Assembly (NCBI RefSeq): GCF_000499205.1
Contig: NZ_AWUK01000031.1
Coordinates: forward strand, 40,532 to 104,531
Reading direction: 5' to 3'
Source: Paenibacillus sp. MAEPY2
Lineage (GTDB): Bacteria; Bacillota; Bacilli; Paenibacillales; Paenibacillaceae
DNA: 64,000 bases
Within the stretch, counting starts at the first letter, position 1. The number at the start of each line of letters is the position of its first letter. Made by a program: the position numbers and the translations under genes. The notes below the pieces were generated by a model, which searched no databases, was not told where the DNA came from, and worked only from the letters and a program-made list of their open reading frames with translations. This document shows, piece after piece, positions 1 through 7,926 of the stretch.

Positions 1-219
1 CGTTGTCAGCACAGCATATCGGGCTCCGGATTTCTCAATCAAGTCCGCCCACTTCTCCGCATTAAACTTCGAAGCCGTAAAGCCGTCCAGCTGCTTCATG
101 TACTCTTCGTAGGAGATCCTTCCATTATAGAAGGACCACGATTCCGAAACCCCGTCCACAGCATAGATGCCATAGTGGATGAATATTCCCAGCTTGGCCT
201 CTTCAAACCATTTCTGCAT
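1..219 (-). CDS. alpha-L-fucosidase (GH29), N-terminal part, runs off window
   Basis: The 73 visible codons encode the start of a GH29 alpha-L-fucosidase: the opening KWFEEAKLGIFIHYGIY is the typical first beta-strand of that barrel, followed by a Trp-rich loop and a conserved YAVLTT strand. The ATG at 219 has a good ribosome site (AAAGAGGTG). It has no visible signal peptide, so it probably acts inside the cell on fucosylated oligosaccharides brought in by the transporter encoded just upstream. Gap to the binding-protein gene is only 33 bases, so one operon is likely. The catalytic residues lie outside the window. Confidence 0.85.
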   Translation of the reverse strand, partial: MQKWFEEAKLGIFIHYGIYAVDGVSESWSFYNGRISYEEYMKQLDGFTASKFNAEKWADLIEKSGARYAVLTT

Positions 220-252
220 CCTTGTTCACACCTCTTTCTGGAGTCCTTCTTC

Positions 253-1848
253 TTATTTGCCTGTGTTCCAGCGATCGTAGGCCCCTTGATACAGTTCAAC
301 GATACGGTCGCTGCCCATTTTTTTGATCTGCGCAATATACTTATCCCAGTTCTCAAGCGGCTCTTGGCCTGTTACGAACTTCGCTTCCATCTGCTTGACG
401 TACGTATCCAGATCAGATAACAGAGCGGTCGCTTCGCTTTGTTCTTCATTTGTTAAATAAACGTTAGGGAATGGTGATTTTCCGATAGGCACCAACTTCT
501 CTTGATTCTGCTGGTCAAGCCATTCGTCAAATTCAGTGCGAAGACCTTTCGCTATATCCGGATCATTAATGCCCGGTGTCAAAATGCCATAGTTCGGTGT
601 GATTTTACCGCGATATTCCTCACGATCCCCGCCGCCAGGAACAGGCAGCCATTCTTTTACGAGATTTTCCTTGTCTTTGAATTTCCAAAGCACACCTTCA
701 GGTCCTTGATTGAACAGGGTCGCCCCATCATAGCTGTACAAATAATCGATCCAACGCATGGTTGCCTCAGGAGACGGGTTGCTGCTAGTAATCGCAAAGG
801 TACCACGTGCCGATATGCCCGGGTGTTTACCGTATACAGGTGAGTCTGCGATCTCACTCTTTACTGGTGTCATCAGCGGATGTTTCGTGCTAGGCTCGCC
901 GCCGAGTGTGAAGTATGGATGGTAATCATTGAACAGCGCAAGCTTGTTGCTTTCGCCTTTTGCCTTTTTCTGATCCCCTGTTTGGGAGAAGGTCTCATGA
1001 TCCAGCAAATCTTCTTTCCACAAGCGGTTCATGAACGTCAGATAACCTTTATAGCCTTCTTCTTGATAAGGATAGTGAACTTTTCCGTCCTTATCCGCGT
1101 AGATTCCTTCGTTGTACATCCCCCAGAATCCGAAGAAGTACATACGAAGATCATCCAGTTTTACAGAAGTAAGCGGAATTTCATCTTGTTGTCCGTTGCC
1201 GTTAGGGTCTTCTTCCTTAACACGCTTCAGGTACGTATATAATTCTTCCGTAGTCTTAGGTTCCTCTACCTTAAGTGCTTTTAGGAATTCCCCGTTATAC
1301 CACATCGGGCCTCTGTACCACACGGCAGCCGTATCGATAAATGGCAGTGCATACATATGTCCGTCAGGCGTTGTAAATGATTTGCGAACATCCGGGTTTT
1401 CGTCGAGAATCTTTTTAATGTTAGGGGCGTAGCCCTCATCAATGTATTTTTCCAGCGGGATCAGAATGCCTTGAGTCCCATAAGTAACCTGCTCAGCTGG
1501 CTTGAGATCCGCAGCATAGAACATATCCGGTAAATCGCCGCTCGCGAATACCAAGTTCTTCTTTGTTTCAAAGCTGTCGATCGGCGAAAGCTGGTATTCC
1601 AGCTTGATACCTGACAATTTCTCCATCTCTTGCAGGACTGGCATTGTATTCCAGTCGGCTACGCCCGCATCCTGGGACATGACCTTTAACGTAAGTGGTT
1701 TGTCCACAATCGGGAATCCTTCTTTCTTGACCCCTTCGACATTTGAAGTCGCAGAACCTCCATCTTCATTGGAACCACAAGCTGCAAGCAATGCTGCGGA
1801 TAGGGTGAGGCAGAGTACAATGGATGAAGCCTTGCGAAGCTTTTTCAT
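253..1848 (-). CDS. extracellular carbohydrate-binding lipoprotein of ABC importer (LplA type)
   Basis: A 531-residue lipoprotein. A lipobox LLAAC puts the lipidated Cys at residue 24, so it is anchored outside the membrane and delivers sugar to the two permeases encoded upstream. Length (over 500 residues) and the LplA-like N-terminal domain fit the large binding proteins paired with LplB/YtcP permeases in Paenibacillus. No ATPase gene is present, which is usual: such importers share the MsmX-type ATPase encoded elsewhere. The fucosidase gene that follows suggests a fucose- or xyloglucan/glycan-derived oligosaccharide as substrate, but this is inference. Confidence 0.9.
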   Translation of the reverse strand: MKKLRKASSIVLCLTLSAALLAACGSNEDGGSATSNVEGVKKEGFPIVDKPLTLKVMSQDAGVADWNTMPVLQEMEKLSGIKLEYQLSPIDSFETKKNLVFASGDLPDMFYAADLKPAEQVTYGTQGILIPLEKYIDEGYAPNIKKILDENPDVRKSFTTPDGHMYALPFIDTAAVWYRGPMWYNGEFLKALKVEEPKTTEELYTYLKRVKEEDPNGNGQQDEIPLTSVKLDDLRMYFFGFWGMYNEGIYADKDGKVHYPYQEEGYKGYLTFMNRLWKEDLLDHETFSQTGDQKKAKGESNKLALFNDYHPYFTLGGEPSTKHPLMTPVKSEIADSPVYGKHPGISARGTFAITSSNPSPEATMRWIDYLYSYDGATLFNQGPEGVLWKFKDKENLVKEWLPVPGGGDREEYRGKITPNYGILTPGINDPDIAKGLRTEFDEWLDQQNQEKLVPIGKSPFPNVYLTNEEQSEATALLSDLDTYVKQMEAKFVTGQEPLENWDKYIAQIKKMGSDRIVELYQGAYDRWNTGK

Positions 1849-1888
1849 GACGACAACTCCCTTTTTTAGTGTGGATTATGGTTTAAGA

Positions 1889-2797
1889 TCATCCCTTAAC
1901 GGAACCGATCATAACACCCTGCACAAAGTAACGCTGAAGAAATGGATAAATGGCAATCACAGGTAAAGTTGAAACAATAATGACGGCATATTTGACCAGC
2001 GCAGCAATTTCCGCTTTGGAATTCATCGCCGTTGCTGAAGAGGTATCGATAGCTCCCCCGCCCTGTGCTGCCATCTCCTGAAGTACCAGGATTTGACGCA
2101 GAAAGAGCTGCAGCGGATACTTCGAGGAATCATTTAAATAGATCATCGCACTGAAGTAGCTGTTCCAGTGTCCAACTCCGTAAAAGAGCGCCATCACGGC
2201 AATGATCGGCATGGAGAGCGGAAGCACAATTCGAATGAATAACCGGGTATTGGTACACCCATCAATATGGGCCGCTTCCTGCAGCTCCCTGGGAATGGTC
2301 GATTGGAAAAACGTACGGCATACGATAATATTCCAGATGGATGCAGCTCCTGGCAGAATAAGCGCCCACATGCTGTTCACCATACCAAGATCCTTAACCA
2401 GCAAGTAGCTCGGAACAAGCCCTCCGCTGAAAAACATCGTTACCATAAACATCGCCATGAAGAATCCACGTCCTACAAAATCAGAGCGGCTAAGCGCGTA
2501 GGCTGCCGGAAGAGTGACCATCAGGTTGACGAGTGTACCTACGACGGTATAGATAATCGTATTTTTGTACCCAATCCAGATGTTGGTGTTCTCAAACACG
2601 CGGGCATAACCTTCAAACGTAATGCCTTTGGGCAGCAGCCACATCTCACCGGAGCTTACAAATTTGGGATCACTGATTGAGGCGCTAATGATGTATAACA
2701 GCGGGTAAAGCACAATGACGAGCGCTATCGTCAGATAGATGTAGTTGCACCATAAGAACACTTTATCGCTTCTGCTTTCCTTAACCGCGGTTGACAT
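1889..2797 (-). CDS. carbohydrate ABC transporter permease (YtcP/MalG type)
   Basis: Inner-membrane permease of 302 residues with the MalG-type EAA loop (EAAHIDGCTNTRLFIRIVLP) that contacts the ATPase and about six membrane helices. The start at 2797 (MSTAVKE) is chosen because AAGGAGGGG lies 7 bases before it; a longer reading from 2848 would overlap the preceding permease gene. It is second in the importer operon, 16 bases after the LplB-type permease and 40 bases before the binding protein. Confidence 0.9.
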   Translation of the reverse strand: MSTAVKESRSDKVFLWCNYIYLTIALVIVLYPLLYIISASISDPKFVSSGEMWLLPKGITFEGYARVFENTNIWIGYKNTIIYTVVGTLVNLMVTLPAAYALSRSDFVGRGFFMAMFMVTMFFSGGLVPSYLLVKDLGMVNSMWALILPGAASIWNIIVCRTFFQSTIPRELQEAAHIDGCTNTRLFIRIVLPLSMPIIAVMALFYGVGHWNSYFSAMIYLNDSSKYPLQLFLRQILVLQEMAAQGGGAIDTSSATAMNSKAEIAALVKYAVIIVSTLPVIAIYPFLQRYFVQGVMIGSVKG

Positions 2798-2813
2798 GTG
2801 TTTTCCCCTCCTT

Positions 2814-3785
2814 TTACCACAAGCTGTTTTCACTGGTGCGACGTGCAATTTGGTTCACCGTAATCAGCAGAATCGCATTAACTACCGAGTTGAACAATCC
2901 TACAGCTGTTGAGAAACTGTACTGCGCATCGACCAGACCGGACCGATAGACAAATGTCGAGATGACATCCGATGAACCCATATTCAACGGATTTTGCAGC
3001 AGCAGGATTTTCTCAAATCCGACGCCGAGAATACTGCCCATATTCAAAATTAACAAAATGGTGATCGTAGGGATGATCGCTGGAATGTTAATATGCAGAA
3101 TCCGTTTAAACCGGCTCGCACCATCCACCACAGCAGCTTCATGCAGTTGTGGATCCACACCCGAGAGTGCTGCAAGGTATATAATGGTACCCCAGCCTGC
3201 ACTCTGCCAGACACCCGACAACACGTACACCGTCTTGAACCACGCAGGGTCCGTCAGGAATTGAGGGGACTGGAATCCAAGAGCCTCCACCAAATTGACA
3301 ATCATGCCTGACGAAGGCGACAAGAAGGTAATGATCATACCCGACATCACGACAACCGATATAAAATGCGGTGCATACGTGACCGTCTGTACGGTACGCT
3401 TGAAGAATGAATCCTTGACTTCATTGAAAGCTAACGCAAGAATGATCGGCAACGGAAAACCTATAGCCAGCTCATACAAGCTAATGCTAAGGGTATTCCA
3501 TAGTAGATCCCAAAAATAATAAGAATTGAAGAAACGGATAAAATGATCGAACCCAACCCACGGGCTTCCCGTGACACCAAGCGTCGGGATAAAGTTTTTG
3601 AATGCGATTTGTATACCGTACATCGGTCCGTAGTGGAAAATCAGAAAGTATAGAAATGCTGGCGCGATAAACAGATACAACTCCCAGTTTCGAATCATCC
3701 TTCTCCCTAATTTATTTTTCTTGCTGTTCGGAATCGTGTGCACCGATAGGTTTTGCGACAAGGCGGACTTCCCTTCTGGCTGCAT
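2814..3785 (-). CDS. carbohydrate ABC transporter permease (LplB/MalF type)
   Basis: First gene of the importer operon, 323 residues. An N-terminal extension of about 30 residues precedes the first helix, and the permease EAA loop reads EAAVVDGASRFKRILHINIP. Motifs such as FHYGPMYGIQIAFKNF are characteristic of LplB-type permeases of Bacillales. Ribosome site AGGAGG precedes the ATG at 3785. It pairs with the downstream MalG-type permease to form the membrane channel. Confidence 0.9.
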   Translation of the reverse strand: MQPEGKSALSQNLSVHTIPNSKKNKLGRRMIRNWELYLFIAPAFLYFLIFHYGPMYGIQIAFKNFIPTLGVTGSPWVGFDHFIRFFNSYYFWDLLWNTLSISLYELAIGFPLPIILALAFNEVKDSFFKRTVQTVTYAPHFISVVVMSGMIITFLSPSSGMIVNLVEALGFQSPQFLTDPAWFKTVYVLSGVWQSAGWGTIIYLAALSGVDPQLHEAAVVDGASRFKRILHINIPAIIPTITILLILNMGSILGVGFEKILLLQNPLNMGSSDVISTFVYRSGLVDAQYSFSTAVGLFNSVVNAILLITVNQIARRTSENSLW

Positions 3786-3915
3786 CAGTTGTTTCCTCCT
3801 TTTCTAAATGAAAATCCGTCCGTTTTGTAAGAAGAGCGAAACACTCCTGTTCAATTGTAAGGAATGAGTCCCGGACCACATTTCGATCATGGGAAGCTTT
3901 TGCTCCCTCTCAATT

Positions 3916-3929
3916 TGGTAACGCTTACA
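3916..3929 (-). promoter_or_regulatory. cre-like catabolite-control site
   Basis: On the minus strand the 14-mer TGTAAGCGTTACCA matches 13 of 14 positions of the CcpA consensus TGWAANCGNTNWCA. It lies about 130 bases before the start of the importer/fucosidase operon, as expected for glucose repression of a glycan-uptake operon. Binding is predicted, not shown. Confidence 0.6.
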
Positions 3930-4607
3930 TACTGAGTTTATGGATCAATTTTGAATTCGTAAATATGCTATTTCGATCTTCCCTCCCAAAAACCAGGAAA
4001 GTGCTGCTACAACGGGGGTTTACACTTTTGATTACAGCTTGTCATTGTCATTTTGGAGAAGTAAAACATGTGGAATTTGACTTATTTTCGTCCTGAAGTT
4101 GTCATAAGGGGTAGCTTCGCATGAACTTGACAGATGCCAGATCTGAACAAAAGTTGAGAAACAAACCTAAAAGTCAAAACCCACATATGTTTAGGAAAAA
4201 GATAGCCATGGTTGCAGACATCATCGTGGGGATTCTGGGCAGTTCCATGATCCAAGTCAAGTCGCAAGGTCTTGTCATGTTCAACGCATCTCAATCCAAA
4301 ATGAGATAGAGGTGCCCTTCGTTACTGCTGCTCCACTCCCCTCCTCATGCATTTTTCTTTTCAGGATAGATTTAATTCAATCACATTAATGTAATATTAT
4401 CTATCATATATTTACCACCTGCTTCAAGCTCCCTTATTGCTTAGCTTTATTCTATGAGTTCCTTCCCAGCTTCGTAAATATGTCGTTTTCACCCTGGACT
4501 AGAAGCCTCACAAACCCAGATAAACATTGGGAATATCAAGTCATATATGTTGATCTTGTGCATGACATGAAAGTCTGGAATCATTGATAATTTCAGGATA
4601 ACTCCAG

Positions 4608-4639
4608 AAAAAAAGCCGCTCTATTTAAATCAGAGCAGC
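4608..4639 (-). terminator. terminator-like hairpin without an obvious gene
   Basis: On the minus strand an 8-bp stem (GCTGCTCT with AGAGCGGC, one G-U pair) is followed by seven Ts. It lies 215 bases beyond the SLH terminator and no reading frame of note lies between. It may be a backup terminator, a relic, or the end of a small RNA. Confidence 0.5.
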
Positions 4640-4853
4640 CCTTCTACCTATGTGGATATCGATTCCCAACTAATAAATAACATAAATATGTCACTTAAAT
4701 TGACTTAACAACCCGTTGTAATATACAAAAATGTAACATATACTTCCGTATAAAAAAACAATCTCAGACCTACTACGAACGATTCGGACTAGAAGGCAGA
4801 CAATCTTGCTAACCAACTCACTTCATAAAGATCATCACTCTCAAGAAAAACTC

Positions 4854-4888
4854 AAAAAAAACGTGCTTCGATCAGGGATCGAAGCACG
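4854..4888 (-). terminator. terminator of SLH-domain gene
   Basis: Perfect 12-bp stem (CGTGCTTCGATC and its complement, 3-base loop) followed on the minus strand by a run of eight Ts. It begins 14 bases after the SLH gene stop codon. Confidence 0.9.
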
Positions 4889-4902
4889 CTGGCATGGTTT
4901 GC

Positions 4903-5826
4903 TTACTTTCCAGAAGGCTGCGCTTCCGCAGTGTACCCTGTTGGAATATCTGTCTCAGCCGTAACATTGGTGATGACCATTGGATACATCATATCCGGAT
5001 CAGGTTGGATAATGGTATACAACACGATGGCACGTCCATCCTTCTCCAGCTTCACATCTTCAATCTTCAATCCATAGCCAGGATGAGGCATTTGCGCGGA
5101 CAGTTTGACTTTGACCGTCTTGTCATCCACCTTGGTTGAAGTCACGGTAGGTACAATCGCCTGTTGGCCTTCGCCTGGGTTCGTTGGAGTCGGTTCTGTC
5201 GATCCGCCATTGCCGTGCTTATCCACAAATTCAAGTGCATTGAAGATCATGCTTGCAGCCTCCATACGGGTAAGCGACTGATCTGGACGGAAGTTTCCGT
5301 CCTTATCCAGTTCAATGATGTCCATGTTCAGTAGGTTCTGGACCGCAGATTTGGCGTCCTTACCGATTTTATTTTCGTCCTTAATATCATTATACAGCAT
5401 GATTACCGGATATTCCCCGGTTGTATTAATTCCTTCAAGGAGCAAGATAGCAAACTGCTCACGCGTCATCTTCCCCTGCGGATTCAATTCCACCGGAATG
5501 GATAGGCCATTCTGTGTTGCAGCCTGAACTGCATCGGCGTACCAGGTCGTTGGACTAATTTTATGTTGTGCCGAAGCGGCAGCGTATTCATTTTTCAGAC
5601 CAAAAGCGTTCACGATCAGTTGAACACCCTGTGGCTCGGACAATGCGACATCCGGACGAAACAGATCCGCCGTTACTCCATTAACAATACCCTTGGAATG
5701 CAACGAGTCCACAATCGTTTTTTGCCCTTCATCTTTTACATCCGAAAAAGCAAGTACCGATGCACCTCCTGCAGTCAAAGAAACGCAGAGCGCAAGCGTT
5801 GCAGCCAATCCTTTTTTATGTTTCAT
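4903..5826 (-). CDS. S-layer-homology protein with PrcB-like C-terminal domain
   Basis: Secreted 307-residue protein. After a signal peptide (about residues 1-27) come three SLH-type repeats (roughly 27-80, 85-145, 150-200; FRPD and FRPDQSLTRMEAASMI motifs), which normally anchor proteins to pyruvylated wall polymers. A Gly/Thr/Pro linker leads to a C-terminal domain of about 85 residues containing PHPGYGLKIEDVKLEKDGR, resembling the PrcB_C domain found in protease-complex subunits and SLH proteins. Good ribosome site (GGAGGTG). It stands alone with its own terminator. The wall anchoring is family knowledge; the role of the C-terminal domain is unknown. Confidence 0.8.
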   Translation of the reverse strand: MKHKKGLAATLALCVSLTAGGASVLAFSDVKDEGQKTIVDSLHSKGIVNGVTADLFRPDVALSEPQGVQLIVNAFGLKNEYAAASAQHKISPTTWYADAVQAATQNGLSIPVELNPQGKMTREQFAILLLEGINTTGEYPVIMLYNDIKDENKIGKDAKSAVQNLLNMDIIELDKDGNFRPDQSLTRMEAASMIFNALEFVDKHGNGGSTEPTPTNPGEGQQAIVPTVTSTKVDDKTVKVKLSAQMPHPGYGLKIEDVKLEKDGRAIVLYTIIQPDPDMMYPMVITNVTAETDIPTGYTAEAQPSGK

Positions 5827-6183
5827 TTCGTGGCACCTCCATAGTTAGTAAACCCAATTTTTGACCTCTTCAACCCTACAGACGGGAGACCCCCTGGAAA
5901 TGTTTCAGTAAAATCGACATCTGGTGAATAAATGACGAATATACCGCATATATCACTTTCGCTGTGGGCGCTGATCTGCCTTCTTCCATGAATGCTTACT
6001 TGCTTCGTTGACATCTTTATCGATAAGCGCAAAAATAAGAATATAGAATTCTATCGAATGACGGATAAACAGCAAACCGGATCGCATAAAGTAAGAGGGC
6101 ACGACGCGCTATTATCAGGTGTCGGCCCTTTTCTTGACTCCGCTTGCAACCAAATTCCACCCCGAACAAAGGAGAACAAATCT
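5827..6183. other. divergent intergenic region, SLH gene / ABC exporter
   Basis: Carries the two divergent promoters, neither clear enough to place, and an attenuator-like hairpin at 6096-6132 before the exporter. An in-frame extension of the exporter upstream to 5992 has no ribosome site and would cross the hairpin, so it is not taken as coding. Confidence 0.5.
6096..6132 (+). promoter_or_regulatory. attenuator-like hairpin in ABC exporter leader
   Basis: AGGGC-A-CGAC pairs with GTCGGCCCT (one bulged A, 15-base loop), followed directly by TTTT, 52 bases before the exporter start. This has the form of a weak intrinsic terminator in the 5' leader. In Bacillus subtilis bmrCD is controlled by attenuation in a leader; a similar mechanism is inferred here, though no convincing leader peptide with a ribosome site was found. 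Confidence 0.4.
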
Positions 6184-7926
6184 ATGTCCAAGAAAGGATT
6201 ACTACGAGGCTATGTCATTGCCAACTGGCCCGTATATCTGTTCGCTGTACTACTGATTATCGCCTCCAATGTGGGTCAGGCGTCCTTGCCCCGAATTCTG
6301 GGCAGCTTTACGGATCAGCTCATGCAGAACACACTTCAGATGAATACAGTCATCCGGTACAGCCTGTCGCTATTAGCCATAGCCATCGCATATAACCTGT
6401 TATTCGGTACCGGACAATTCATGATCATGAAGCTTGGACGCCGCTTCGAATTCATGACACGTGAGCGTATTTTCGGCAAATTTTCCGAGCTGAGCGAGCA
6501 CTATTTCTCCAAACAGGGAAATGGGAAACTACTCAGTTACGTCATGAATGATGTCACCTCTGTACGTGAAGCCATCTCCAACGGCGTCACTATGATGACC
6601 AATGCAACATTTCTATTATTATCCTGCATCGTGATGATGCTGCTCAGCGGAATCCCGATGAGACTCATTCTGATCAGTATTGTGCCTTTGCTGGCCATTC
6701 CCTTTCTGGTCGTTTTTTTCGGTCCGCGAATTCGCAAGCGCTCTCGTGATGTACAGGATGCTCTTGCAACGATGACGGAATCGGCAGAAGAGCAGCTGGG
6801 CGGCATTCGTGTAACTAAAACATTTGCCATTGAAGACAGCGCTCGTGAGCGATTTGGGATCACAGTAGATGCGATCAAAAGCAAGCAGCTGCGACTCGTT
6901 CGTCTGTCCTCTTTATTTCAGGCCCTGCTACCGCTGCTGGGTGCCATTTCACTGGTTGTCTCCCTGCTTATCGGCGGAATCTTGACGATGCAAAATTCCA
7001 TTACACTCGGAAGTTTTGTGGCCTTGACGTTATATTTGCGGATCATCATGGGACCGCTTCAACAAATCGGTAATGTGATCAATACCATGCAGCGTTCTGG
7101 AGCGTCATTGGAACGGGTAAATGATCTGCTGACGGAAGTGCCTGATGTGCGTGAGCTTCCCAACGCAACAAGGCTTCAAACGGTGAATGACATTACAATT
7201 GAAAATCTGTCCTTTTCCTATCCCAACAGTTCATCCCCTGCACTCAAAAACATCAGTCTGGACATCCAGGCAGGACGAACCGTGGGGATTGTGGGTAAAA
7301 CAGGTTCGGGTAAAAGCACCTTTGTCAAACTATTGCTGCGTACATATGAGCCGCCTGAAGGCACGATTCGCATTAACGGTACCGACATTCGGCAGTTGTC
7401 GTTGGAGGGCCTGCGGTCCCGTATTGCCTATGTTCCCCAGGATGGGTTCCTGTTCAGTACAACCATTCGGGACAACATCGCTTTTAGCAACCGGGAGGTT
7501 CCGTTGGACACCGTAGAGCATAGTGCACGACAAGCGATGATCTACGAAAACATTATTCGGTTCCCCGATCAGTTCGATACCCTGCTGGGTGAACGCGGAC
7601 TCACATTGTCTGGGGGTCAGCGTCAGCGCACCAGTCTTGCACGGGGATTGATCAAAAAAGCTCAGGTGCTCATCCTGGATGACAGCATGAGTGCTGTAGA
7701 TGCCGTCACCGAAAGTGGCATTCTGCGCAGCCTGCGTGAGATTGGCAAAGGTAAAACAACGCTGATCATCTCTCACCGGATCAGCGCAGTCCGTCATGCC
7801 GACGAAATTATCGTTCTGGATGAAGGCCGAATCGTTGAACAGGGAACGCACGCAGAGCTGATGACCGCAAAAGGGTTATATGCTGCAACCTATCGTTTGC
7901 AAGAGGAGGGATTACATCATGACTGA
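6184..7926 (+). CDS. ABC exporter half-transporter with degenerate ATP site (BmrC/YheI type)
   Basis: 580-residue membrane-ATPase fusion: six-helix transmembrane domain (about 15-310) and nucleotide-binding domain with Walker A GKTGSGKST and signature LSGGQ. After Walker B the sequence is VLILDDS: the catalytic Glu is replaced by Asp, the hallmark of the BmrC-like subunit of heterodimeric multidrug exporters. Start at 6184 is set by AAAGGAG 9 bases upstream. It overlaps the next gene by 8 bases, so the two are translationally coupled. Likely exports drugs or lipophilic compounds. Confidence 0.9.
   Translation: MSKKGLLRGYVIANWPVYLFAVLLIIASNVGQASLPRILGSFTDQLMQNTLQMNTVIRYSLSLLAIAIAYNLLFGTGQFMIMKLGRRFEFMTRERIFGKFSELSEHYFSKQGNGKLLSYVMNDVTSVREAISNGVTMMTNATFLLLSCIVMMLLSGIPMRLILISIVPLLAIPFLVVFFGPRIRKRSRDVQDALATMTESAEEQLGGIRVTKTFAIEDSARERFGITVDAIKSKQLRLVRLSSLFQALLPLLGAISLVVSLLIGGILTMQNSITLGSFVALTLYLRIIMGPLQQIGNVINTMQRSGASLERVNDLLTEVPDVRELPNATRLQTVNDITIENLSFSYPNSSSPALKNISLDIQAGRTVGIVGKTGSGKSTFVKLLLRTYEPPEGTIRINGTDIRQLSLEGLRSRIAYVPQDGFLFSTTIRDNIAFSNREVPLDTVEHSARQAMIYENIIRFPDQFDTLLGERGLTLSGGQRQRTSLARGLIKKAQVLILDDSMSAVDAVTESGILRSLREIGKGKTTLIISHRISAVRHADEIIVLDEGRIVEQGTHAELMTAKGLYAATYRLQEEGLHHD

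Larger units (their letters stand above)
3786..4902. other. 1.1-kb intergenic region, no convincing gene
   Basis: AT-rich spacer between the importer operon and the SLH gene. It holds the cre-like site at 3916-3929, a terminator for the SLH gene at 4854-4888 and a second minus-strand terminator-like hairpin at 4608-4639 with no gene between them. Short open frames around 4082-4309 occur on both strands, but they overlap each other and only one has a weak ribosome site, so none is called. Confidence 0.6.

Noticed and set aside
4121..4309. 62-codon plus-strand frame and overlapping 70-codon minus-strand frame in the 4-kb spacer
   Set aside because: They overlap on opposite strands, the ribosome site is weak and neither resembles a protein family; treated as chance frames.
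5992..6183. In-frame upstream extension of the ABC exporter subunit
   Set aside because: No ribosome site at the early start, and it would run through the hairpin; the start at 6184 has AAAGGAG.
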